From assembly GCF_013033355.1 (NCBI RefSeq), contig NZ_WQDY01000016.1:1-64000 (forward strand): DNA of 64,000 nucleotides, given 5' to 3'. The notes under the pieces were generated by a model. That model was not told the origin of the DNA, did no database searches, and saw only the letters and a list, made by a program, of their open reading frames with translations. Numbering within the stretch: the stretch's first letter is position 1; every line of letters starts with the position of its first letter. The stretch comes from Ruegeria lacuscaerulensis. GTDB lineage: Bacteria > Pseudomonadota > Alphaproteobacteria > Rhodobacterales > Rhodobacteraceae. Below are positions 8,051-16,577 of the stretch, piece after piece. Both the position numbers and the translations under genes were made by a program.

Positions 8051-8688
8051 GTTCTCAAGAATTGGCTTTACGACAGCAGATGTCGGAACTGTGTGCTTCG
8101 CTGTTTGAGCGTGGCTTTTCCGTCGGCACTGCGGGCAATGTCTCCGCACGTCTTGATGACGGAATCCTCATGACGCCAACCAATTCCAACTTGGGTGATA
8201 TCGACCCAGAGCGTATTGCTAAGATTGATTTGGATGGCATCCACGTATCCGGCGACAAGCCGACCAAGGAAGTTTTTCTACATCAAGCCTTCTATGAGAC
8301 AAGACCTGAGGCTGGCGCCGTGGTGCATCTGCATTCGACCTGGGCCACTGCACTGTCGTGTCTGGAAGAAACCGATCCAGACGACTGTATTCCACCGCTG
8401 ACACCATACGTGGTGATGCGCGTCGGCACGGTCAAACTGGTTCCATACGCTAAGCCTGGCGACCCGAAGTCCGGTGATTTGATCCGCGAACTGGGCGGCA
8501 AGTATAGTGCGGTTCTATTGGCCAATCACGGACCCGTTGTCTCGGGAAAGGACCTGTTCTCAGCGGTCTGTGCAGCTGAAGAGTTGGAAGAAACAGCCAA
8601 GTTGCTCGTGGCACTGCGAGGTATGCCAACCCGGATGTTGGATGAAGCACAAGTCGCAGAACTCAAAGAGACTTTCGGAAGGATTTAA
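8047..8688 (+). CDS. otnC: 3-oxo-tetronate 4-phosphate decarboxylase (class II aldolase family)
   Basis: A 213-residue class II aldolase/adducin-fold enzyme. It keeps the zinc site HLHST (near 95) and the downstream LANHGPVV His (near 160), plus the catalytic-side SFVLHQ-equivalent region around residue 77 (EVFLHQAFYETRP). In characterised tetronate pathways OtnC decarboxylates 3-oxo-tetronate 4-phosphate to dihydroxyacetone phosphate and CO2. The otnK overlap makes this assignment much stronger than sequence alone, since fuculose-phosphate aldolases look similar. It is the last gene of the transporter operon and is followed by the intact palindromic repeat. Confidence 0.9.
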   Translation: MSSQELALRQQMSELCASLFERGFSVGTAGNVSARLDDGILMTPTNSNLGDIDPERIAKIDLDGIHVSGDKPTKEVFLHQAFYETRPEAGAVVHLHSTWATALSCLEETDPDDCIPPLTPYVVMRVGTVKLVPYAKPGDPKSGDLIRELGGKYSAVLLANHGPVVSGKDLFSAVCAAEELEETAKLLVALRGMPTRMLDEAQVAELKETFGRI

Positions 8689-8794
8689 TTCGACACCGAA
8701 ATGGGGGCGTGCAAACTTTTGGGAAAATCGTGCAAAACTATGCGCAAATACGGCGCAAAGTTATGGGCAAGCACACTTGAATTTGATGAACGAA

Positions 8795-8853
8795 ATCAAT
8801 GGCAGGAGCGCAGCGTTATGAGCGCGCCTACAAGCAGTGTAGGCGCGCTCATA
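8795..8853 (+). repeat. Right, intact copy of the flanking palindromic repeat
   Basis: Arms at 8817-8832 and 8838-8853 are perfectly complementary over 16 bp around a 5-base AGCAG loop (TATGAGCGCGCCTACA and its complement). Upstream bases 8795-8816 match the copy at 12-35. No T-run follows, so it is not a typical intrinsic terminator, although a folded 3' end for the otn transcript is possible. Just upstream, 8706-8760 holds several irregular GCAAA-containing repeats (TGCAAAC, TGCAAAA, CGCAAAT, CGCAAAG), which adds to the impression of a recombination or junction site. Confidence 0.75.
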
Positions 8854-8948
8854 GTATTTCGCGCACCTCATAAGTTTGCGTATTTTGCCAATAGTTTATC
8901 ATCTTCATGTCTGACATCGCCCTCGCGACAAAGCTTTTGATTGGGTAA

Positions 8949-9145
8949 ACTGCGCAATACGTCAAAGTTCACCGACTACTCGGCCAGGGAAATTTCGTGG
9001 TTGCTTTTAGCCATGTAAAACAAGACGAGGACGATTGGGCCGTCTTTGACTTGTTCCGGCTGGAGGGTGGAAAGATCGTCGAACATTTGATGTTCAGGAC
9101 CAGATCGGCCCGAAAGAGACCTGTAACAACTCTGGCAAATTCTAG
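8949..9145 (+). pseudogene. Decayed SnoaL/NTF2-like protein gene (5' truncated and frameshifted)
   Basis: From 8952 the frame reads AQYVKVHRLLGQGNF and DDWAVFDLFRLEGGKIVEH, the usual C-terminal half of SnoaL-like polyketide-cyclase/limonene-hydrolase relatives. At about 9085 the expected Trp codon after VEH has lost two bases. The reading frame then continues in another phase as DVQDQIGPKETCNNSGKF followed by TAG (9143-9145), which is the ordinary family ending. An in-frame TAA at 8946 and no start mean the N-terminal half is gone. It is a gene remnant beside the repeat-bounded block. Confidence 0.75.
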
Positions 9146-9316
9146 GGGAGTAGAGTGTTACAGCCTATCTGGCGGAGGCCGATGATGATTTCTTTCTCAG
9201 GCAAACGCGCGTTGATGCCGGGTCAACATTCCAGAAATCGAATGGTTGTCTTTGACTGAACCAGCGCGATAGTCTGATTGCATCTAAGGATTGGCGGAAC
9301 ATGTGTGGAGCTTTGA

Positions 9317-9817
9317 ATGAACAGGTTGGTGTTATCAGCAATGGCATTGATCTCCACTGGCGCGGTGTGGGCCGCCGGTATGGAACGGTGGGGTGAATCC
9401 GGCGACTGGACAATTCTGATTGATGCCGAAAAGGGCAATGGCTGTCTTGCGTGGAAGCCCTTTGAAAATGACATGACCGTTGAAATCGGCGCAGCACCTA
9501 ATCAGGACGGCGGCTTTTTTGCCGCTTTTAATCCAGCCTGGGTGCAAATCGAAGAAGGTGCGACCGGGATCGTACAGTTCGATTTTGGTGATGCGAGATT
9601 CGAAGGCGAAGCGGTGGGTGTCTACAAGAATGGCGTGCCCGGTGGTTACGCCTTTTTCGACAACCCGGCATTTGTAACCGAGTTTGGAAAACGCCAAAGC
9701 GTCACGATTATTGGCGAAAGCGGGGCCGAGGTTGAACTCGATCTCAGCGGGTCTGCCAAAGCCATTGAGGCCGTTCTGACGTGTCAGGCCGAACAGCCGG
9801 AACCACTAAAGAACTAG
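9317..9817 (+). CDS. Secreted protein of unknown function
   Basis: A 166-residue protein with a clear signal peptide (MNRLVLSAMALISTGAVWA) and a GGAG ribosome site before the ATG. The mature part is acidic and rich in beta-type segments (WTILIDAEKGNGCLAW, GIVQFDFGDARFEGEAVGVY). Two cysteines (about 43 and 158) could form a disulfide in the periplasm. I do not recognise a named domain. It has no obvious operon partner; the AsmA-like gene converges on it 11 bases away. Confidence 0.75.
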   Translation: MNRLVLSAMALISTGAVWAAGMERWGESGDWTILIDAEKGNGCLAWKPFENDMTVEIGAAPNQDGGFFAAFNPAWVQIEEGATGIVQFDFGDARFEGEAVGVYKNGVPGGYAFFDNPAFVTEFGKRQSVTIIGESGAEVELDLSGSAKAIEAVLTCQAEQPEPLKN

Positions 9818-9828
9818 GTCGCGTCAGA

Positions 9829-12573
9829 TCACTGCAATTGGTTGATATCAGGCACGCAGGGTTGCCTGTCGACAGGCATAGCATCTGCGCCGTCTGGAGC
9901 CTTGTTTCTGGACCCGCCTACATCCAGCTTGAACTTTGGCGACGAAAGTTGGCCAGTCACATCAAAGGGCCAAGCGCTTCTGGATAAGGGTTTGCCAACG
10001 CGCCGCGGCTCAGCTCTGATCGCAATGCTGTCGTTCAGCCAGTCCACTTGTCCTCTGGCCACCAATTGAACCGATCCCGTTTCAATGACGATAGAGTTTG
10101 AACTGACTCGCCCGACTTGGATATTAACCGGGGCAACCACGCAAGTGATGTCGGTGTAGCCTTGTCTGAACTCCTCTGAAAACAGCCAGGGGAAAATTCC
10201 CAGCCCCGCCAGCTCCAATAGGCTGGTGCTGATATAGCCCTGCGACATCGACAAAGACGCGTTGCCGCGCATCGAGTTGATGAAGGCTTTGCCAGAGCTG
10301 GTGCTGCCAGAAACGTTGAACTCTCCGCTCAAACGGCCATAGGCATCAATACCGATTCCCAATTCATCAAGGATCTCCCCGAATTCCCATCCCGAGGTTG
10401 ATCCCGACAATGAAAGCCAATCGGGTGAATCAATCAGATCCATGACCGCCCGAAGGCTGAAGTTTCCGCCACCGTAAGCCATCTGAAGGGGGCCGAAATC
10501 CACAGTTCCTTCTTTTGCTGACAATTGGCTTGAAACAGACGTTACACCTTGCTGGCCTACAATCTCTTTGAATTCGATCTGTACCTCGACGTCAGCTTCG
10601 CGTAGCACGCGCTGCACATCCAGAAGATCGGCAGGTTTCCCTTTTTCCTTTGGCAATACCAAGGGCTGCACGTCTGTCTCCTTCGGTAAAACTAAAGGTT
10701 GCACTTCGGCTTCAGGTTCTTTTGACGTCTCCCCTACCAGACTTTTCAGTTGGTTCAGCACGGCAGTCAGGTTCTTCAGGTCGTTGAGATCGAGCTTTTC
10801 GCTCGTGATGTTGCCCCGAACAACAGAAGTGCCCTCGGGGAAATTTGCGTTCAAAGTCGCAAGGAGATGCGAAGACCCGGCTTCGAACTGGATTGCGGCA
10901 TCAAAGTCCTCGCCCTGTTTGGAGGTTTCAGCATCGATAGCTAGTGCCCCGAGCTCGACAGGTTGTAGATTAACTGCTGTCAGAAACTCGACGCTGTCGT
11001 CGACATCCAATTCTACATCAAAATCGAGACCGGCCAGCCCTTTTAGCTCGTTGACGGATAGTGCAAGATCAAGCGCCCATAGATCGGTGTCGTAAGTGGT
11101 CGCGTTAAACCTGTTGAGAGAAACCGACCCGCCCGCATTGGATACGTTGAAGTCGGCTTTGATGCCGCCGAATTGGTCAACGTAGTCTTTATCGAGGTTG
11201 GGCAAAATCAACTTGGCGGGCCCGTTTAGCTCCCCATCGAAAGTCACGTCCTGAAGCTGAAGCAGATCGAGGATTTCACCTTCGGCTTTCAGGACAGGCT
11301 CTTCAATTGGACCGGCTTGTAGCGCAATGCCCAGCATGGCGAGCCGTCCGTCTGGCATGCGGCGAATACTTTCGATTGAGGCTGGGCCGATTACGTCCAG
11401 CCCTTGGTCAAATGCATTGGTTTGGAACAGCAACTTCTCGAATTCGAAGGAAGCCAGAGATCCGACCATGTGCATTTCAAAGCCGGTGAATTTCAGCTCT
11501 TGGATACGTTTTGCTGCAGGCGGCGGCTGTCCTTCGGGATGAAGCCGTGCGTTGAAAAACAGATCGACGCCTTGCGCGGTGTAGAGGTCATCTATTGCGC
11601 CCTCAGCTTCGAGCTTCTGCCCATCTTCCAGGCTGACGGTGGTTTTAAACGCCTCGATCTTCAGAGCGTCCTGAGACACAAGCTCTGCTTGCAGCTGACC
11701 ATTGCCTTCCAGAACGCGTTCCAATCCTATGACATCTAGAAAGTCACCGAATTCTCCGGTGTCCATCTCCAATACAGCCCGATAGCCGCCCCCTTCGTCT
11801 GCCGATAAGGGCTCGCCATCGTAGCTGACGGTTATTTCTCCGAAATTGGCCCGTGTTGTAAACGGTGCGTCATGGGGGTAGTCGCCTTCGATTTCGAAGC
11901 CTTGACCGTTGACGGAGCCGGAACCAGAGACCTTTGTTCTTTGTCCATTATCTACTTGTTCGAGCGCGAGTGACTGAAGGTCAAACACAAATGAGAAGCC
12001 CGAGACCTTGTCGTCGATGTTTAACCCGATTGATGTGAAGCTGACGTTCTTGTCGCTCAGGAAGTTCAGGATTCCGCTGCCTTCTGTGTCGTTCTCATTG
12101 GTACTATCAGCGCTAGCGACGTCTTTTGGACCACCCGCTGATACAGTTTCCTTGGACACTGGTTTGGGTGTTGGCCTGTCTTTTCGCCAGCTTGTGGTGC
12201 CGTTTTCGGCCGTAAGAATATTTGCTTGGAGGCCCTCCACGACGAGATTGTCAAAATGCAGACGCCCGTTGGTCAAGGCGATAATATCCAACTCCAGTTC
12301 TAACAGGTTCAATTCTACAAGAGGTGACTCCGGCATTGTCAGGCTCGGGATAACCACCCCGCCGACGTAGATGTGACTAACGCGCCCAAGCGCGACGCTT
12401 ACATCATCGTTCACTAGAAGGGGCCGACCAATTTGTTCTGAAAGAACTTTTTCTACAAGGTCGCGCCGCATGTCCGAGAACATCGGAGCCGCAAGCAACA
12501 ACCAAACGAATGCGACCGTTGTGAAAGCGAGAATTGCGACAAGCCCAATTATTCTAATAAGCCAAACCTTCAT
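9829..12573 (-). CDS. AsmA-family protein
   Basis: A 914-residue inner-membrane-anchored periplasmic protein. One N-terminal membrane segment (about 5-30) precedes the AsmA N-terminal domain, a long beta-rich body, and the typical C-terminal AsmA domain (GRLSGEFNVSGSTSSG near 775, GNASLSMSQGYI near 800). AsmA proteins are now placed with bridge-like lipid carriers acting between inner and outer membrane. A short internal duplication VQPLVLPKE occurs twice in a row near 655-675. It is the last gene after the amidohydrolase and DUF3299 genes on the same strand, with a 108-base gap, so co-transcription is possible but not certain. Confidence 0.9.
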   Translation of the reverse strand: MKVWLIRIIGLVAILAFTTVAFVWLLLAAPMFSDMRRDLVEKVLSEQIGRPLLVNDDVSVALGRVSHIYVGGVVIPSLTMPESPLVELNLLELELDIIALTNGRLHFDNLVVEGLQANILTAENGTTSWRKDRPTPKPVSKETVSAGGPKDVASADSTNENDTEGSGILNFLSDKNVSFTSIGLNIDDKVSGFSFVFDLQSLALEQVDNGQRTKVSGSGSVNGQGFEIEGDYPHDAPFTTRANFGEITVSYDGEPLSADEGGGYRAVLEMDTGEFGDFLDVIGLERVLEGNGQLQAELVSQDALKIEAFKTTVSLEDGQKLEAEGAIDDLYTAQGVDLFFNARLHPEGQPPPAAKRIQELKFTGFEMHMVGSLASFEFEKLLFQTNAFDQGLDVIGPASIESIRRMPDGRLAMLGIALQAGPIEEPVLKAEGEILDLLQLQDVTFDGELNGPAKLILPNLDKDYVDQFGGIKADFNVSNAGGSVSLNRFNATTYDTDLWALDLALSVNELKGLAGLDFDVELDVDDSVEFLTAVNLQPVELGALAIDAETSKQGEDFDAAIQFEAGSSHLLATLNANFPEGTSVVRGNITSEKLDLNDLKNLTAVLNQLKSLVGETSKEPEAEVQPLVLPKETDVQPLVLPKEKGKPADLLDVQRVLREADVEVQIEFKEIVGQQGVTSVSSQLSAKEGTVDFGPLQMAYGGGNFSLRAVMDLIDSPDWLSLSGSTSGWEFGEILDELGIGIDAYGRLSGEFNVSGSTSSGKAFINSMRGNASLSMSQGYISTSLLELAGLGIFPWLFSEEFRQGYTDITCVVAPVNIQVGRVSSNSIVIETGSVQLVARGQVDWLNDSIAIRAEPRRVGKPLSRSAWPFDVTGQLSSPKFKLDVGGSRNKAPDGADAMPVDRQPCVPDINQLQ

Positions 12574-12681
12574 GCGCTCCCCTATCGCCGCTTTCGCCGT
12601 TCAGTCTTTCACGAGCAGCAATTTAGCCCACCAGCTTGAACGCTCGTTCTGAAACATATTCTGATCAATTGGTTCGTGTCA

Positions 12682-13446
12682 CTAATCGTCTCTAGTAGCC
12701 CCGCCAGTCGCCTTGATCCTTCCCATCAATACTCGTTCCCTATTGGTTGAAGCCTCTTCGGAAGTCTGGATTGGTCCAAAAGTCTGAACGTCATCGACCT
12801 TCATAGTGAACGCAGCCTTCATGAGGACAGTACCATCAACAACCAGCATTTCCTTCTGCGTCGGCTCGATCCTGATTTGACCAGTCACAACGATGGGTTC
12901 GTAGACTGTCGATGGCGTCCATGAATCGCTTAGGTGCAAACGCACCATCTGGTTCGGAGTTGGAGGTGGTACGTGGCTGCACATTCCACGTTCCGGCACG
13001 ATATATGCCATTTGGGAACCATCTTCGTCGCGGGGTGCCGGGATCACAAACCCGCCCAATGAAACGATCATGCCGTCGATGTCGATGTTAGCGGCCGTGC
13101 CCGCCTTCTCACGTCTTTCCATCACAATCCAGCGTTGGGAAATCAGCCAGTTCGCATCAACGCGTTCCTCAGCAAGAGTTGCTTCGGTCGCCTCGATATC
13201 CACTTGAAGCTGGTCCAACAGCTCTGGCGACGACCCGCCTTTTTCTTGCTGCGCGCGCAACCGGACCAATTTTCGAAGCGTGTTAAGCTGTTTGCCCGTC
13301 AATTCGACGAATGGATCTTCGTAGTTCTGAGCAGTTTCATCGATCAAGTCAGCCCATTCGATACGTGTAACTTCTGAGTGAACCGGCAAAGCCAAGAAAA
13401 ATGCGAGAACTGTTGGAACAAGTGTCAGTTTGGCTCGAATTCTCAT
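12682..13446 (-). CDS. DUF3299-domain exported protein
   Basis: A 254-residue protein with a signal peptide (LVPTVLAFFLALPVHS) and a heptad-rich linker (about 50-100). The DUF3299 core follows: IDGMIVSLGGFVIP near 123 and GMCSHVPPPTPNQMV near 153. This core recurs in exported proteins often found near ABC transporter components and is thought to bind a small ligand or metal through the Cys-x-His-Val-Pro segment, though the function is not established. The gene lies 69 bases behind the amidohydrolase gene and is likely co-transcribed. Confidence 0.85.
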   Translation of the reverse strand: MRIRAKLTLVPTVLAFFLALPVHSEVTRIEWADLIDETAQNYEDPFVELTGKQLNTLRKLVRLRAQQEKGGSSPELLDQLQVDIEATEATLAEERVDANWLISQRWIVMERREKAGTAANIDIDGMIVSLGGFVIPAPRDEDGSQMAYIVPERGMCSHVPPPTPNQMVRLHLSDSWTPSTVYEPIVVTGQIRIEPTQKEMLVVDGTVLMKAAFTMKVDDVQTFGPIQTSEEASTNRERVLMGRIKATGGATRDD

Positions 13447-13515
13447 TTTGAGAAGTTCCCATTTGTAGAGCTAGGGATGCGCGGGGTGCCGAGGTAAATT
13501 CACCCCGCGCGACAC

Positions 13516-14877
13516 TCAATCGAGTGTATTCTTGTAGATCACACCATCTTTCATGATCAGGTCGATGTTGTTGGTGTAGTCGACCAGGATCTCGGCATCC
13601 TCGACCGGGTTTCCCTCGACCAGCAGCAGATCGGCGTATGCGCCCTGTTCGATCACGCCCAGCGGACCTGCTTGATAGGGGTTGAGTTTTCCTGACAGTG
13701 CCAGAAGTGCGGCCGATTTTGACGTGGCTTGTTGCAGGATTTCGTACGAAGTCCACGCCTCCAGCCGGTATTTGAACTCATCATTCTGCTTGGTCAGAGC
13801 CACCGGGTCGCCGATGATATCGGTCGAGAATGCGACGTTTTCGATCTCGTATTCTTTCAACAATTTCATCTGATTGCGCGCACCGGCCTGAACATCAAGA
13901 AACTTGGGCGCTGCAGCGGGGCCAAGCGCCTTTTTGACAACTTCCTCGTCAAGCCCAAGCAGAGAATAGAACGGGACAATCCAGGCGCCAGACTCCTTGA
14001 TGGCTTGCGCCGATACTTCAGTCATCAGTTGCCCATGTTCTATGCTGATGACGCCCGCTTCCAGTGACCGCAGGATCGAGTCGTCGTTATAGGCGTGGAC
14101 CATGACATAGGTCCCCCAATCAGCCGCCGCGCGAACCGAAGCCTCTAACTCTTCTGGCAATCCTTGAACGGTGTGCAACGGATCAACCGAAGATGACACA
14201 CCACCGCCTGCCATTACCTTGATCTGCACCGCGCCCATGCGCAGTGCTTCTCGCGTTGCCCGCAGTACTTCGGGCACGCCATCGGCCAGGAACTCGACGT
14301 GCTGGTTAAAGAAAGACGGCTGCGCCCCCATGAAGTTCGGGTGGGGTTCGGTGTAGACCCGGTGCTCGCCATGTCCGGAAGTCTGCGAAATGACTGGCCC
14401 TGATGCATAAATCCTTGGCCCCACGGCCTTACCGCGGTCTATAGCTTTTTGCAGACCAATTGCCGGGCCGCCCGCGTCCCGAACGGTTGTGAACCCACGC
14501 AGCAGCATTTTCTCGGCTTCAATTGTGGAAACCGCGCCCCAGTACATCCAGTCAAAGTTGTCCCTCAAATCTGCGACGGGCTCGGTGATTGCCATATGCA
14601 CGTGAGCATCGATCAAGCCCGGCATCAGTGTTCGACCTCCGCCGTCAATGATCTGAGCATTGGCGACGACCAACGGTTCTGACGACACTTCTGCGATCAG
14701 GTTGTCCACGACCAGAACGTTTGCGTTCTCAATTCGCTGTTCATCAACGCCGTTAAACACGTGGATGTTGGTAAAGAGGATCGGAAAGCTCTCTTCCTGC
14801 GCCAAACCTGGGCCCGCGATTGCCAGGCTTGCAGAAAAGGCTGTCGTGGCCACCATGCGTTTGAGTTTCGGCGTCAT
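13516..14877 (-). CDS. Exported metal-dependent amidohydrolase (imidazolonepropionase/Xaa-Pro dipeptidase-like)
   Basis: A 453-residue amidohydrolase-superfamily enzyme with a signal peptide ending AIAGPGLAQ, so it acts in the periplasm. Metal ligands are visible in order: LIDAHVHM (His-x-His), the carboxylatable Lys in VQIKVMAGGG, MVHAYND, ISIEHG, and the catalytic Asp in AFSTDIIG. The group hydrolyses cyclic imides, dipeptides with Pro or Arg, and organophosphorus compounds, so the substrate is open. The start is ATG 14877 with GGAG seven bases upstream; GTG 14901 would place the ribosome site inside the gene. It heads a probable three-gene operon facing an AraC regulator. Confidence 0.9.
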   Translation of the reverse strand: MTPKLKRMVATTAFSASLAIAGPGLAQEESFPILFTNIHVFNGVDEQRIENANVLVVDNLIAEVSSEPLVVANAQIIDGGGRTLMPGLIDAHVHMAITEPVADLRDNFDWMYWGAVSTIEAEKMLLRGFTTVRDAGGPAIGLQKAIDRGKAVGPRIYASGPVISQTSGHGEHRVYTEPHPNFMGAQPSFFNQHVEFLADGVPEVLRATREALRMGAVQIKVMAGGGVSSSVDPLHTVQGLPEELEASVRAAADWGTYVMVHAYNDDSILRSLEAGVISIEHGQLMTEVSAQAIKESGAWIVPFYSLLGLDEEVVKKALGPAAAPKFLDVQAGARNQMKLLKEYEIENVAFSTDIIGDPVALTKQNDEFKYRLEAWTSYEILQQATSKSAALLALSGKLNPYQAGPLGVIEQGAYADLLLVEGNPVEDAEILVDYTNNIDLIMKDGVIYKNTLD

Positions 14878-15059
14878 CGAAGTTCTCCAAATGCGAATCA
14901 CAGATGTATATTTCTGAATGTGATTTTAGAGTGATCGCCGAATATTGTCTGACAGTATGGCAGATTTCACCAAACTGATTTGGCATTCTGCCAGCTTTTG
15001 GCGCCTTTTTGTGTGTTTACTGTCTTTCTGTCGTTACCTTCATGATATTTGAGGGCGAC

Positions 15060-16085
15060 ATGGACGCATTTGACCAAAACACAAAGAAGGCCTTGCCGTT
15101 GGTTCGGGCATCGGTTGCTGCACCCGTGGTAGCTGCTTTACGTGGTGCCGGTGTTGAACCGTCCTTCGTTCTAGACCCTCTGGGCGTAAGCGAATCCCAA
15201 GTGATGGATCGCCAGAATTTCTTGCCACACGAGACGATTTATAAAATCCATCAGGCCGCCGCTGACGCAACATCGCCGGACTTCTGCGCGCAAGTTGGTC
15301 AATCAATCGACCTTGTTCGGTTTCTTCCTCTAGGTGACATGTTGGCCGAGGCGTTGACGCTGGGCGACTTCTTTACGCGCTACACTCAAGCCGTCTCGAA
15401 AGAATCCAACGCTGTCACGCAATCGCTGCTAGTGGAAGGCGAGCATGCTTATTTCAGTGCCAAGCGGAACTTCAACATTTCGGTTTCCCCCGGACAGACC
15501 GACGCATTTCTGGCGAGCATTTGGATATCACTACTGCACCGGGTTATAGATTTCAGGTGGGATCCGAGCCAAATCATTTTACGGGTAAGCGAACCAGACG
15601 TGCTACCTAGGCACTTTCATGGTGTTCAAGCCATCAAGTGCAGCCCACAGGGATTTTCGATCAGGTTTCCCTCAATCTGGCTGAGCCATCAGTTGCTATC
15701 GGAAACACTGGAAAACCCGTCAGACCAGACAGGCGCTACCCCCGAGCAGCATGCGCCTCAAGATTTCTTAACCGGGCTTCAGGGCCTGATCCGAATTCAT
15801 CTTGGCGAACCAGGATTTGGTGTAAACGAACTGGCGCGCCTGTGCGGTTTCCACCGGGAGACATTGAACAATCGGCTGGCCCCTTACGGGCAATCGGCCT
15901 CTCAGGTCATATCTGGCGTCAAACTGGAAGAAGCAAAGAAGCTGCTGGGTCCAGCAGGAAAGTCCGTTAGTGAGACCGCACTGCGGCTTGGCTACGCAGA
16001 CCCCACTGCGTTTTCGAGGGCCTTCCGAAAATGGTCAGGAATGTCACCGTCAGCTTATAGAAATTTGGTGAAGGGGCGGGCCTGA
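15060..16085 (+). CDS. AraC-family transcriptional regulator
   Basis: A 341-residue regulator. The N-terminal two thirds resemble the Arabinose_bd/OruR-type ligand domain, and residues about 245-335 are the double helix-turn-helix (VNELARLCGFHRETLNNRL, then SVSETALRLGYADPTAFSRAF with the usual RKWSGMSPSAYR end). The start is ATG 15060, preceded by GAGGG; TTG and ATG codons at 15009 and 15042 are in frame but lack a good ribosome site. It diverges from the amidohydrolase operon across a short AT-rich gap, and is the obvious candidate regulator of it. Confidence 0.9.
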   Translation: MDAFDQNTKKALPLVRASVAAPVVAALRGAGVEPSFVLDPLGVSESQVMDRQNFLPHETIYKIHQAAADATSPDFCAQVGQSIDLVRFLPLGDMLAEALTLGDFFTRYTQAVSKESNAVTQSLLVEGEHAYFSAKRNFNISVSPGQTDAFLASIWISLLHRVIDFRWDPSQIILRVSEPDVLPRHFHGVQAIKCSPQGFSIRFPSIWLSHQLLSETLENPSDQTGATPEQHAPQDFLTGLQGLIRIHLGEPGFGVNELARLCGFHRETLNNRLAPYGQSASQVISGVKLEEAKKLLGPAGKSVSETALRLGYADPTAFSRAFRKWSGMSPSAYRNLVKGRA

Positions 16086-16577
16086 CCATCTCGGTGCCAA
16101 TGTCGATCGAGGTTTTTGTGCTCACCACAAGATTGCACCAACTAGTGGTTTTAAATGCTCGGCAGGAAGATCGCTGAACTAATCCCAAGTAATTGTCAGT
16201 GACCTTGCATCCTTCTTGTTGGGCTTGAATTTCGTTCATCGAAGTGCACTTTTGATTGGAAAATAACGATTTTATTTGAGTGGTTTGCACGACGCCGTCG
16301 ACATCCCAGCGTCCTGTTCTTTGATCATGCCGACGATTTGCGGTTCCGTGAAATAGCTCTTTCGCATCCGTTTGATTCTTCAAAAGGTTGAGCAAACTCT
16401 ACATTAGAACGAGGGACGATTAGGGTGGCAGATCACCAGGGGCACAGCTTTGCTGCGGCTGACTTGTCATGCCATCAGCAGCGAACGGCATTGAACGAGT
16501 ATCCAAGCGACTTGGCTCCCTTTCCCGCCCAATATTTTACCATGGCTACATTCGCTTGAATGTTTAGGGCTCAGCCG
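16086..16577. other. Gene-free stretch with an insertion-sequence scar
   Basis: No intact gene is visible in these 492 bases between the AraC regulator and the TPR protein. An IS3 OrfA remnant sits at 16272-16367 on the minus strand. Bases 16423-16438 hold TGGCAGATCACCA, which could be a decayed insertion-sequence end, but I cannot pair it with a partner. Confidence 0.5.
16272..16367 (-). pseudogene. IS3-family transposase OrfA remnant
   Basis: From ATG 16367 the minus strand reads MRKSYFTEPQIVGMIKEQ and then DAGMSTAS before leaving the family pattern and ending at TAA (16272-16274). This is the first helix of the helix-turn-helix of IS3-type OrfA proteins (usual form R-F-T-E-x-Q-I-x-G). Only about 27 codons remain and no OrfB is seen, so the element is a scar, not an active insertion sequence. 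Confidence 0.75.

Noticed and set aside
8817-8853. Perfect hairpin considered as an intrinsic terminator of the otn operon
   Set aside because: No T-run follows on either strand, and the element recurs at the other end of the block with extra shared sequence outside the stem.
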